The notes below the pieces were generated by a model. The model made no database searches and had not been told where the DNA came from. It saw only the letters and a program-made list of their open reading frames with translations. Both the position numbers and the translations under genes were made by a program. A DNA stretch of 64,000 nucleotides from Pictodentalium vernedei (taxonomy: Eukaryota > Mollusca > Scaphopoda > Dentaliida > Dentaliidae): positions 388,545,217-388,609,216 of the forward strand of contig CM062294.1 in the NCBI GenBank assembly GCA_031216915.1, read 5' to 3'. This document shows positions 51,737 through 61,981 of this stretch, piece by piece (within the stretch, counting starts at the first letter, position 1; each line of letters opens with the position of its first letter).

Positions 51737-52902
51737 TTGAAAAATATAGAACCTTAGTGAGCATGCTCACATACCCCACGCGCCCCGATATTTCAAGCTC
51801 GGAAAAGTGTAATTTTTAGGAAAATGACCCAGAAATCTGTTACTTGTATTTTTCAGAGTCCAGGGCCCGTAATTTTGCCAAAAATCAACCGAGCAGAACG
51901 AAACGCAAACTTGATCTGTAAGTCATTGTGGTAGACTCACATACTAAAATGGCTGTAATTTCGATAATATCTGAAAGCGTGTAGAAAAAAAGTCCGGAAA
52001 ACTGTAATTTTGATGAACTTTTCAAAGTCGAAGGGCCGTAATTTCGGTAAAAATCAGTGGAGCAGAACAAAATGCAAACTTGATCTGTAGGCCACCATGT
52101 CAGACAAACATACTAAAAATCAGCTCAATATCTGGAAGCATGTAGAGAAAAAGCCCGGAAAACTGTAATTTTGATGAACTTTTCAAAGTCTATGGGGTCG
52201 TAATTTTGGTAAAAATCAGTGGAGCGGAACAAAACCCAAACTTGTTCTGTAGGCCACCATGTTAGACTAACATACCAAAAATCAGCTCAATATCTGGAAG
52301 TGTGTAGGAAAAAAGTCCACAAAACTGTAATTTTGATGAACTTTTCAAAGTTCAAGGGCTGTAATTTTGGTAAAAATCAGTGGAGCGGAACAAAATGCAA
52401 ACTTGATCTGTAGGCCACCATGTCAGACTAACATACCAAAAATCAGCTCAATATCTGGAAGCGTGTAGAGAAAAAAGTCCGGAAAACTGTAATTTTGATG
52501 AACTTTTCAAAGTTCAAGGGCCGTAATTTCGGTAAAAATCAGTGGAGCGGAACAAAATGCAAACTTGATCTGTAGGCCACCATTTCAGACTAACATACCA
52601 AAAATCAGCTCAATATCTGGAAGCGTGTAGAAAAAAAGTTCGGAAAACTGTAATTTTGATGAATTTTTCAGAGTCCAAGGGCCGTAATTTTGGTAAAAAT
52701 CAGTGGAGCGGAACAAAATGCAAACTCGATCTGTAGGCCACCATGTTAGACTCACATAACAAAAATCAGCTCAATATCTGGAAGTGTGTAGAAAAAAAGT
52801 CTGGAAAACAAGTAGGACTGACTGACTGACGGACTGACAGACTGACGGATGGACCAGTCAAAGACATTATACCCCAGTAACTTTGTTGCGTGGGGTATAA
52901 TA
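51737..52902 (+). mobile_element. Pearl/HINE-like element with 161-bp core, 'ATACCCCACGC' ends
   Basis: The left motif ATACCCCACGC (51771) is inverted at the right as GCGTGGGGTAT (52889-52899), which also pairs with ATACCCC at 52870. A perfect palindrome GTGAGCATGCTCAC precedes the left motif. AACTGTAATTTTGATGAA recurs near 52000, 52160, 52322, 52485 and 52645. A GACTGACTGACGGACTGACA microsatellite lies at 52818-52855. Confidence 0.8.
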
Positions 52903-54146
52903 AAAGAGTGCACCTGGGAATATCGCTGATATGCAATTATGTATCGATATGATCTTTCTGTTAAGCTGAATCTGATTTTCGATCGACTGTTGAACAATTC
53001 GTTCGCTTTCGTTGACAACTCTAAGCTTGGGCGGGAAGGGGAATATTCGGCTTCTAGAATTTTCGTCCTGGAAATATTTTGACAAAGGAACATCAGCCCG
53101 GTAAAAATAGCGCCAAGTACCCAGGTCTATTTATTTATTTATTTATTTATTTATTTATTTGTGTTTACGTCATATATTTATGCAGAAAAAAGGCCAATCA
53201 TGAAAGCATCCCCAGGCCTTGAACCTTTTTTAATTCTGATTGTTCAGCGTACAATACAAATGCATCGTCAAATTAATTTTGTTTTTTTTAACCTGGCCCT
53301 ATCGATAAATTACTTCGGAATTATTCACTAAAAAGAGCAATATGAAAGTCACACTTTTTAGTGGATAATTTCGGAGTAATTCTGATAGTTTAGCGTACAA
53401 TAAAAATGCATCGTCAAATTGATTTCGTTTTTTTTAACCTGGCCCTGTCGGTAAATTACAATGTACATTTTTAATTGTTAAAGTGAAAGAATGAAAAAAT
53501 ATAAACCAAACATTTTTACTCTCTTGGTTGTTATTATTTTTCTGCAAGATTGTTTGTTATTCATCAATGATTAAATTAATTAACTTGATTGACTTATGTT
53601 GATCGGCAATTAATGGTGCTCTGCTATAACCTGCTATAATCCTTCTAAAGTAGTTTTACATAAGTTAGCATGTGTACTATATACAGCAGCATTTGAAAGG
53701 ATTAAAAAGTCAGACGACTTGTGTTCACGAGACTAATGGATCTATCTTGTCTGACGCAGACCACTGGGGCTAACTTTTATTAATATCAACGGGGTAGGGT
53801 TAAAAACCAACATCAGGTATTGGTAAGCGAATACTGGAGAGTTGCTTATCCCACTTGTAATGGACTGACCCCCGGGAAGTGAAGCAGTGCTTGTTCATTG
53901 TGGTAAACAAGCCCTGCTTTACTGGTGGATTATGAACCAGTAACCAATGCTTGGGTAGAAGTTGTTTTTCTGAAATTATACTCTCAACTCTTGATTCAAA
54001 TTTCAAAGACAGTCTGTAGCTGTCGCGAAAACGACTCGGAACTTTGCGGAAGCGGAAGATAAGAATGACGCCGTGAGGGGGAACTGGAGAGGCCTTATTT
54101 GGTGATGATAAATTCATAATTGGTGGAAATATTCCTCCTTTTTTAT
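52903..54146. other. Non-coding stretch with ATTT microsatellite and an 85-bp direct repeat
   Basis: An (ATTT)n run lies at 53128-53160. AAATGCATCGTCAAATTAA with flanking TTTTTTAACCTGGCCCT occurs at about 53235-53310 and again at 53385-53460. The interval holds an inverted pair CACTAAAAAG / CTTTTTAGTG. A 124-codon minus-strand frame (54174-53800) shows no recognisable domain. No gene is supported. Confidence 0.5.
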
Positions 54147-54397
54147 TTAACCCTTTACCTAATGTAACGGCCAAAACCGGCCAGCGCTATACACAAAAAT
54201 CGCCATTCAATCTATTTTATATTTTGACTTTTTGTTCCCAAAACATATGTTCTGACTCCTTATTCGAACGAGCACGTCACGCTCATTCCAATAAGGGGTC
54301 ATAACCTATGTTTTGGGAGCAAAATATTAAACTTTTTAGTTACACAAGAATTTTTTTCACGAGTGCCGTCTACTCCTAGCGTTAGGTAAAGGGTTAA
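54147..54397. mobile_element. Palindromic TTAA MITE (piggyBac-like)
   Basis: TTAACCCTTTACCTAA and TTAGGTAAAGGGTTAA are inverse ends flanked by TTAA. The central palindrome has TTCGAACGAGCACGTCACGCTC. It is the same family as 8137-8377, with an outer sequence of its own (GGCCAAAACCGGCC). Confidence 0.85.
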
Positions 54398-54546
54398 CAA
54401 ATGGCAAACAGATGAGTAGATAAATATCACACGGTCCACAAGCTTTTTAGTTCTGGTCATTGGAGATCACAATTCGTCATCATCATCACATTCACATCAT
54501 TCGCACCTCTGACTTCAGAGTGTGAGTACCTGATTAATCAATCATG

Positions 54547-55302
54547 GATGCACTGGAATTACCAGAAAGACTCGTCAGAACCATCTCAGCTCTGGGCATC
54601 TCTTGCCCTGTCACCTGAACTGTTCAGGAGACAGGTAAGAGAGTCCACCTGAGCCTGGAATTTGAAATCGAGACAGCCAAGTCACCACCCTCTTCGGGGA
54701 GAGGTAATACCTTTGGCGAATGGATTCCCTCTCTCACTGCTCCCCACCCGAAGGGGCATGGAGGCCCTGAAGAAAGAAAGAGAGAGAACAGGAAGAAAAG
54801 TCCATCGACCAAGTGCAGGGACGCCCAGCACTTAGAGGCCTTCTGGAAGGGGAAGAAAGAGGTGAGAGAGAGGATGGAGGTTCTGGAGGCAGTCGCCAGT
54901 TCCCCTCCTATTCTCACTAGTACACCCAAGCAACTGCCAGCAGGAGTCGGTGCTATTGGATGAGGAACGTCTGGTGGAGACTGAGGAAGAACTGGAGGTT
55001 GCATTTTCACAACCTCCCACCCCTCACTTCCTTCTCTAAAGGACAGTCCGGGTGCGTCAATCACAGCAAAACAGCGATCCCAGTCTGCAGCCACCCCAGA
55101 CATAAAGAGAGCAATAGAACAAGCAATTGAGATAGGACAACAAGCCATCTCATCAATCCGCGAGTTCAGGGAAAAATCCAATGCAAACACCAAAAAGGCA
55201 TTAGACGCAATCCAATCACTAAACTCAACATCATCGACTTTCACATCACCATCTCAACCATCTCCAAAGAAAAAGAGCCGGAAGAAGCCCATGTGGGGAT
55301 AA
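54547..55302 (+). pseudogene. Worn open frame of unknown, probably mobile-element, origin
   Basis: From the ATG at 54547 the frame reads MDALELPERLVRTISALGIS and meets TGA. It continues with VQETGKRVHLSLEFEIE, then KKSPSTKCRDAQHLEAFWKG. After breaks, a helical, lysine-rich end appears (KRAIEQAIEIGQQAISSIRE, PSPKKKSRKKPMWG, stop at about 55300). I do not recognise the family. The charged composition, basic tail and lack of introns suggest a gag/ORF1-like protein of a retroelement. The minus-strand frame over the same bases is a shadow. Confidence 0.35.
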
Positions 55303-55614
55303 GCCTCCCCCCCTTCCTTTTCCTCCTCTACCATACCTTGACATTCAACAAAAAACGAACAGTCAACGAGGGTCGAAAGGGGCTTGTGTAGAAAAATTAC
55401 GTAACATAAATATTATAGTATTGTAATAAAAAGTCAGATCATGTGGACTCCACGCGAATTGCCGTGTTAGTTATTAACTCCGTGAGCATGTAGGTAGCAT
55501 GCCCAAGGTCTAGAAAAATCTCTGTCCACAGAAATTTATGTGGGCAGTTGAAAGGTAATTTGCCCACGGCCCATGTGGAAAAGTGACTGCCCACGGCGAT
55601 TGTACTGTATATCA
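55303..55614. other. Non-coding, right end of the putative inverted-repeat element
   Basis: Contains TGTCCACAGAAATTTATGTG and the terminal inverted sequence. No gene. Confidence 0.45.
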
Positions 55615-55882
55615 GCTGTTTCCAAAATAGAAGGTCAAAGTCACCCGCACGGGCACCCCGATAAAGTCAAAATGATCGATGGGTCAATATACCCGCACAT
55701 ATGAAATGTTAGCTCGATTGACCAAGCCAGTTTCGAAATAAAAGGTCAAGGTCATCAATTTCAAGGTCAAGGTCAGCCCGCATGGGCACAGCACCCATCC
55801 CATGTTACTCGTAGGGACAAATTACCCCCGTGTAGAAAATTTGAGATCGATCAGGCAAGAAACGGAGGTGTTCACCCAGAAC

Positions 55883-55913
<31 letters not shown>

Positions 55914-55945
55914 TACATACATTCGCATTTATATATTAGATTCCT
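55615..55945 (+). repeat. Worn tandem-core repeat ending in (GA)n
   Basis: AAGGTCAAGGTCA units with CCCGCACGGGCA and CGATCAGGCAAGAAACGGAG words run into (AGAG)n at 55891-55912, then ATACATACATTCGCATTTAT. The left end of the same element may be the CAGGTAATACCCGG piece at 48268, beyond the putative inserted transposon. Confidence 0.5.
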
Positions 55946-55984
55946 CCATATATCTCACTTTTATCAAATATACCCTACTTTTTT

Positions 55985-56620
55985 TTAATAGTATAGTGAT
56001 GTGGCTTATATTTTTAAGTGGCTTCTCTTAATATGGCTCCTTTGTCAAACCAATAGTTATGTGGTTTATATTAAGTCCCTTCTCAAAATTATGTGGCCTT
56101 TTTTCTAACAAATGGCTATTTATGTGTCCAATGTCTTTTCATATTTTATATGTCCAATGTCCTTTCATATTTTATGTGGCTGTCCATATATTTTTAAGTC
56201 ACTTCCCAACTCTTATGTGGCTGTCCATATATAATTTTTTTAGTGTTGTATTTTGAAGTGGCTTCTCAATTTTTATGTGGCAGTCCATATATAATTTTAT
56301 GAGACTTATATTTTTAAGTGGCTTCTCAACTTTTATGTGGTTATCAATTGTGTTGCTGCCAATGGATGGATGCCTAAAAATTTGGACATTGCTTTTCCAA
56401 TCTTTAATGTGACTATGAAGTAATATGTCTTAATCAGTCATAAAAATGATTTTTAGATGTCTAAGAAATTTCTGTCATGTCGCTAGCCACATAACAGAAA
56501 TTAGCCACATAAATATCCATTTTTGCCCAATCCTAGCCACATAAGTAGTCATTTGTAAACACAGACAGATGGACAGATAGATGGATGGATGAACAGATGG
56601 ATGGATGGATCGATGGATGC
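55985..56620 (+). mobile_element. Tandem-core element with 'TATGTGGCT' ends
   Basis: TTATGTGGCTGTCCATATA-type units recur over 55990-56360. The right part carries the inverse (CTAGCCACATAA at 56490, AGCCACATAAGTAG at 56532) and a GATGGATGGATG microsatellite (56577-56617). This is the same layout as the other families. Confidence 0.6.
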
Positions 56621-56788
56621 ACAACCTCGATTTAAGATGACACACTATTGAAGGCAAAAACTGTGACAATTGATAGACCTTTCATAACATTTGTGATAGC
56701 AACTGTGGTCTACTGAAGTATTCTCTCCAGCCATGATGACTGCTGTGGTTAATTTTAGAAGAGTGCAATTGGAACAAACTATACTTAC

Positions 56789-57011
56789 ATTTTCTCCTTG
56801 TGATATCAACTGCCGATTGTGACCGTCATAATTCATTCTCTCGATATTATCGAAGAAAGCATCTGCCCAGTATATATGCTCCCTGGCGTAGTCTAATGTT
56901 AAACCATGGGGATGAAGTATTTTTTTGACAGCTATAGGAATTCTGTTCTGACCCTCCATGTTGGATCTCTCTATGTATGGATGCAAACCCCAATCAGTAT
57001 AAAACAGGAAA
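56789..57011 (-). CDS. Exon of LDL-receptor-related protein: YWTD propeller blades
   Basis: A 223-bp exon with an acceptor (TTATTCCAG, ending 57012) and a donor (AAT|GTAAGT, intron from 56788), entering in phase 2 and leaving in phase 0. It encodes FLFYTDWG, then YIERSNMEGQNR, HPHGLTLDYAREHIYWADAF and NIERMNYDGHNRQLIS. These are two consecutive YWTD repeats (YTDW, YWAD) with the I-E-R-x-x-x-D/E-G-x-x-R signature of LRP1/LRP2-type propellers. The protein is a type I cell-surface endocytic receptor. It joins in frame to the final blade in exon 34747-34564 across an intron of about 22 kb. The upstream exon is not seen within the window. Confidence 0.93.
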
Positions 57012-57089
57012 CTGGAATAAAAAGTTTATTTTCAGTATAACTAAGAATAATGTCACCTGATAAGCAGAGGATATCCAATTAGTTCTAAA

Positions 57090-57545
57090 TTAACCCTTTA
57101 CCTGATGTGAAGAGAGGATTACACAAAAAAAATCCTGAGTAACTGAAAATTTTAATTTTTTGCCTCATTTATTTATTTATTGGTATTCAACTTTCAACAT
57201 CCTTGGCTACATCATGACCACAACAAAGGTATGAAATCAAGTTTAGCCAATCATTTATACATATTCTGCCCACTTTAGGGGACGTCCTCGGGTGTTGGTC
57301 AGGGGTCCTATTTTACAAGTAAAGCAGAACAGTAAACAAGCACTGCTCGACATTTTGAGATTCCCATAGGAAATGTTTTTTGTAAAAAAATTAGCTTATG
57401 ACCACTGATTGGAATGAACTTAATCAGCTCATTCCAATCAGGGGTCACAAGCAATGTTTTTTTAGGCAAAAAATGAAAACTAAATCAAATTTGAATAGAA
57501 ATAGTGGTGACCAGTTTTTCACTATTCTGTTAAGTAAATGGTCAA
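57090..57545. mobile_element. Palindromic TTAA MITE with internal insertion
   Basis: TTAACCCTTTACCTGATG at the left, GTTAAGTAAATGGTCAAC at the right and the palindrome GATTGGAATGAACTTAATCAG with its inverse near 57397-57440. About 200 bp at 57165-57375 are foreign: TTTATTTATTTATTGGTATT, then GGCTACATCATGACC. They resemble the SINE tail at 30137. The MITE is therefore older than that insertion. Confidence 0.65.
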
Positions 57546-58859
57546 CAATAGAATTTCCAAGAGGAATTCAGAACATATGTTTTGAAGTGAGCCCATACTG
57601 AAGTTGATGCCAAATCTAGTGAATTTAACAATCAAGTGTTTTGGGGTGTTAATTATGATTGTGGTATTTATGGACACTTGAAGAATCTATTTCCATAAGA
57701 GGCTTTGCCCCTTTAAAACGTTTTCGAAATACTGTTAAGCATAAAATTTGTGAAACTCATCCAGTTAATTAGGTCTTAATCTTGCATGAGACTTGATGCA
57801 GACATAATTTACTGGACTCGTTTCGTATACTTACCTTTAAACTGGGGACTCTTTGGCAACCCACAACAAAATAATTACCAACTGTCAAATGCAACAAAAT
57901 AATTACCAACTGACGAGCTGAATTTCAATATTGAACTTTAACATCAAAGTGAACATTCTTGTTGTCAGATAAATGATATTACCTGTATAAAATACATTAG
58001 TATGAAAAAAATAACATACTCTTTAAAGAATCATTTGCCTTGAACAGCTGAGGTGACAATTCAGTTTCTCCAATGGAGCACTTCTCTAAATTTAGGTGTA
58101 CTATTTTTTGGCTCACCTTGTTTGACAAAAGTGAAGCAGTGAACCAGTATTTATTTTACAACAAACACATAGTTTTCTCAATAGAAGTAAAATGTCTAGA
58201 CAAAATACAAATCTGTATTGAGGATAGCAATCGATTCAGAAAGAGAACGTTTTTTACATAAACTCAATTGGCATTGACTTATAAAAAATCACCAGCTCAA
58301 TGAAACACATTTGACTAGATCTAGATTTTTTGCCATTATGATATTTTTTAAATACCATGTGTTAGACAGGAAAAATAAAAGAAACACACAACTGAAACAC
58401 TACTTCAAACTCCATTGGTAACAGTACTTGTAAAACACTGGAAGTGGATTATGTCATGCACAGCGCAATAATGCATTACCATGACATCAATTCATGAATG
58501 CAGAATGATTTTCAAAACAGATGCCATTGAAAACTGTACCCAAACCCTTCATTATGCGAACAAGTCAAGAAAACAACATTGCAAATGTTACTTTTCCAAG
58601 TAATTATGTTTATCAGATTTATTTATAATAGCCACATTTGATTTTTAAATAGAAAAACTCAATTCAATTGAAAATCAGCTAGTATATATGGTGTCAATGT
58701 TGATGATTTACGCCCAATAAAATATACTACTCAAAGTTTGCTAAGCACAAGTACATCCAACTACCTGTTTTACGTTTTTGGTTGAAATATTGTAATGAAA
58801 AGTGAATATATTTTTTATTTAATTATATCTTTAATGATTTAAGTACAGCTTGGCTTCAA
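57546..58859. other. AT-rich non-coding sequence
   Basis: No exon is recognised. A 27-bp tandem copy (ACAACAAAATAATTACCAAC) occurs at about 57862-57920. Probably intron of the LRP gene. Confidence 0.5.
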
Positions 58860-59895
58860 TATCGAGTATGAGACCTATTACTGTTAATTACAGCTTGACA
58901 ACGCCTTCTCATGCTCCCAATCAGGTTCCTGGTGCCCTTTGTGGGATGTTGTTCCATTCTTGGACCAGCATGGCACCAAGATCCTGGACACTTCTTGGCT
59001 GGACTGGACGGGCTGAAATTGTAAGCTGCAACTCATTCCAGACATGTTCGATTGGATAGAGGTCAGGGGATCTTGCTGGCCAGTCCATATGCTCAATCCT
59101 CTCCCTCTGTCGACACTCCCTGACAGCATGGGCAACATGAGGACAGGCATTATTGTCCATTAGAATGAATCTATCACCCACTGCACCTGCATACAATCTG
59201 GCATGGACATCCAGAATCTCATCAATATACCATTGTGCAGTCAATGTACCACGTTCAAGGACACAGAGCTCTGTACGTCCATCCCAGATGATGCCGCCCC
59301 AGACCATGATTGACCCTCCACCATAGCGGTCGTGCTCAGCAATGTTGACTGCATGGAATCACTCTCCTGGTCTTCTACATGCCCTAGAATGGCTATCTGT
59401 GTGGTCTAGACAGTACCTTGGCTCATCTGTAAAAAGGACAGGTCGCCAATCTTCTCTGGTCCATCCAACGTGGTCCATGGCCAATTCATATCGTGCATGG
59501 AGGTGGTTCTGGGACAGCAGAATGCGAATAGATTGTCTTTTTGATCGGAAACCACCTTTGTGCAACCTTGCCCGGATAGTCTGCGTCAAAACATTTACCC
59601 CGGATGCATTCTGAAGGTCACTGCGAAGCTGGGTTGTTGTGGCAAAGTGGTTCCTATGGGCCTGAATGATCAAAAACCAGTCTTCAGCTGCAGATGTTGC
59701 GATGTCTCTGCCAACCCCATGCCGTCTTACTGGTGTGCCATACTGCTAAAATCTTGTCTAGGCTCTGGTGATCACCGTATGGTGCACACCAAGGGCTTCA
59801 CCAACCTGATGATGGGTAGCCCCTTGCTCCACCATCCCTACAGCCCGCCACATTTCTGCTTCAGACAAATGTCTTCTTACATTTGCATTTGCCAT
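58860..59895 (-). pseudogene. Tc1-type transposase, inactivated
   Basis: From the ATG at 59895 the frame gives MANANVRRHLSEAEMWRAVG, a helix-turn-helix segment (QVGEALGVHHTVITRA), then two in-frame TAGs. It continues through AHRNHFATTTQLRSDLQ, LFTDEPRYCLDH (first Asp), a TGA at about 59361-59359, YGGGSIMVWGGIIWDG, LMDNNACPHVA and SPDLYPIEHVW (Glu). The usual second catalytic Asp before 'NA' is Asn (codon at 59154-59152), 34 residues before the Glu, so the enzyme is dead on that count too. A frameshift precedes the C-terminal MRRRCQAVI. Confidence 0.9.
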
Positions 59896-60019
59896 ATTCA
59901 ATCATTAAATCACAGGGGTTTGTGTTGAAATGAAGATTGAATACCCTACACGTCATGTACATGTAGGCAGTACACGAAAACATCATGAAAATTATAAATT
60001 CAAAGTAATTTGTATATTT

Positions 60020-60215
60020 TTTATACTAGCTGGTGCAAACTCAAAAATATCAAGGGCCAAACACAAATTTCCCCCCCCCCCCCACCCCCAAAATTTGCAT
60101 GCAAAACCAAAAATATTATGTCCTATGCGGTCCAAATACTTTTGTGATCTGCGCATGTGCAGTATCCAAGAAGCACCAAAATTGGTGCCAGCCATCATTC
60201 TTTCTACAGTGCCTG
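60020..60215 (+). repeat. DIRS-3 left terminal repeat
   Basis: Parallel to 19570-19770 of DIRS-2, with an internal loss of the ACCAATGACCCAGAC word. The NRF1-type palindrome is mutated (CTGCGCATGTGCAG). The partner repeat is outside the window. Confidence 0.7.
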
Positions 60216-60274
60216 CTAAACGTTATAATCAGCAGGGAGGTATGAGTGCCCACTCATGGGAGGGCCATCCACGT

Positions 60275-60362
60275 CTGGGCCATTGGTAAGTATTAAAAAA
60301 AAAAAAATTACGTAGAATTTATAATATTTTTATACAACAACCAATGGCCCAGACTTAGCTGA
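60275..60362. repeat. DIRS-3 internal complementary region
   Basis: GTCTGGGCCATTGGTAAG and the inverse right-end word CCAATGGCCCAGACTTAG flank an AT-rich junction with a 13-A run. It parallels 19840-19922 in DIRS-2. Confidence 0.75.
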
Positions 60363-61009
60363 ACCGTAAGAAGGCTGGAGGGCCTAGGACATAAGGGAAA
60401 ATCCAATTACTCAATCACTTCTTAAAGGATATCTCCCACAGGAGAATAGGAGAAAAAGGAATTATATATGTCTTTCTCATTTACGAGAAATGAGAAAGAC
60501 AAGACACCAACAATGTAACTGAGTATTACATAATATATACTTCTCCATTTTAATGCCAGCATAACCCATTATGCTAATTCGGTGAAGGGAAGCCAATATA
60601 GAAAGATATTCCAGAGAATGAGACTCTTTATACTCATCTGACACGTGACATAAACAACAAGGATTGTATATTAACGCCTGTTTGACATGTGACATATGCA
60701 AATGCTTCACAGTGAGCTACATTTTAAAACCATCCCAGCACCAACTCGGAACTACTGACACCAGAGAAGGTCTTCCCTTGCTTTTCACTATAAAGCCAGA
60801 TGATAATAAGGGAAAAACCGCCCCCCCTCCCCCTTCCCCTAGTTCTGAGGTACGTGACCACAGAATGAAGAGGGCAGCGGAACAGCGTCACTGCGGGAAC
60901 GGGTTGCCTAAATAACTATAGATGTAAACGTTTAGTGGAAGACATTCTGAGCAACAGAAAGAGGACCTAAACATCTAAGGTCACCGGAGATGGACTCTAT
61001 ATTTCTAAG
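60363..61009 (-). other. DIRS-3 3' non-coding region
   Basis: Between the ICR and the recombinase remnant. It aligns loosely with 19920-20600 of DIRS-2 (AGAAGGCTGGAGGGC, GAGACTCTTTATACTC). No gene. Confidence 0.5.
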
Positions 61010-61963
61010 GTAAAACTTGGTAAATGTAGAAGGCTGTGTCCAGTACGCAGCTTTCATGAGATCAGTAATGGCTATACTGTTAGAATAAGCCCAAGAAGTG
61101 GACAGTGCTCTAACTTCATGCGCTGATATCTTTTACAGAACACTGATCTGAAGATAGACTTTCATAGGCAATGCGTATTGCCAACTGAATCCATCTAGCA
61201 ACTGAATGAACAGATATATCTTTTCTGTTAGGAATCAATGATAAAAAGAAGTATTTTCTTTCTTTTCTAATAAACTCTGATCAGCGTTTATATATGCACA
61301 TATCTCTGACAGCAAAGGTCTATGGTTGTTCATAGACGGCAGAGCCTTTATGATAATAGGCTCAGGTCGTTTATCTGGAGCCTGATTCTTAGCCAAAAAT
61401 ACCACTTGTGTAGTTAAAGTGATGGTATTTCCAACACTACGATAGTGAGATTCGTCAACAGATAAAGAATGGAGTTCACTAACTCTTCTAGCGGAAGCAA
61501 AGGCTAAGAGAAATGCTGTTTTATAGGTCAAGAATTTGAACACTACAACGTCTAACGGCTCAAACGGAGCTTCTTTAAGCTTCAACAGAACCCAAGCTAA
61601 ATTTCACTTAGGAATTAAGTTGAGGGTTCTAGGTCTATTGATAGAGAAATTTCTAACTAATTTGGATAATGAAGCATTAGATCCAATTGCCAAGCTATCA
61701 TGATGAGCGTAAGTGTCTGATAGCATAGACCTATAGCCCTTAATAGTGACAGGCTGCAGTTTGAGAACATCAAACAGGTAAACCAGAAAGTTGGCAATAT
61801 CCGGTATGGATGGATCATAAACGTCTATTGACTGATCCTTACACCAATGGAAGAAAACCTTCCACTTTGCTGTGTAATTCAGGGAAGAGGAGGACCTCCT
61901 GCAGTTAGAAATTGCGTCCACTGCTCGTCCTGTAAAAGGCTTGCCGTGCAAGAAGGACCGCAC
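61010..61963 (-). pseudogene. DIRS-3 tyrosine recombinase pseudogene
   Basis: Two long frames, 61963-61604 and 61585-61235, cover the protein: NYTAKWKVFFHWCKDQ, ITIKGYRSMLSDTYAH, then FASARRVSELHSLSVDES (catalytic Arg) and FLAKNQAPDK. One in-frame stop separates them (after NLIPK, where DIRS-1 has TPKWNLAWVL). The C-terminal half with the HxxR and Tyr motifs is worn. Confidence 0.85.
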
Positions 61964-61981
61964 AACGGAAATACGTGAAGG

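Larger units (their letters stand above)
48299..55614. mobile_element. Possible DNA transposon bounded by 40-bp inverted repeats
   Basis: TACAGTACAGTCGCTGTGGG plus CAATCACTTTTCCACATG at 48299-48340 is inverted at 55574-55614 with few differences. Both ends begin TA-CAGT, compatible with a pogo-type TIR and a TA target, and both are followed by scattered CCACAGAA / TGCCCACA subterminal words. The interior holds several other repeats and a worn plus-strand frame at 54547-55302. Flanking DNA on both sides looks like one more tandem-core element (CACCCG/ACCCGG words). That this is a single element is an inference. Confidence 0.45.
11675..57011 (-). other. LRP-like gene, partial: four in-frame exons, TE-filled introns
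   Basis: Read on the minus strand the exons are 57011-56789, 34747-34564, 30516-30391 and 11917-11675, with junction phases 0, 1 and 1 that agree at every splice. The joined product is the end of a propeller (blades 4-6 by type), one EGF-like module and the start of the next propeller, as in giant LDL-receptor-related proteins. LRP5/6 or LRP4 are less likely but not excluded. The introns are about 22.0, 4.0 and 18.5 kb, made mostly of the elements listed here. Both ends of the gene lie outside the window. Confidence 0.88.

Noticed and set aside
53800-54174. 124-codon minus-strand gene
   Set aside because: No domain, no splice context, and it runs into the TTAA MITE; treated as a chance open frame.
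54624-55244. 206-codon minus-strand gene
   Set aside because: The plus strand over the same bases shows the better, charged, helical frame with a basic tail. The minus frame has no recognisable domain.
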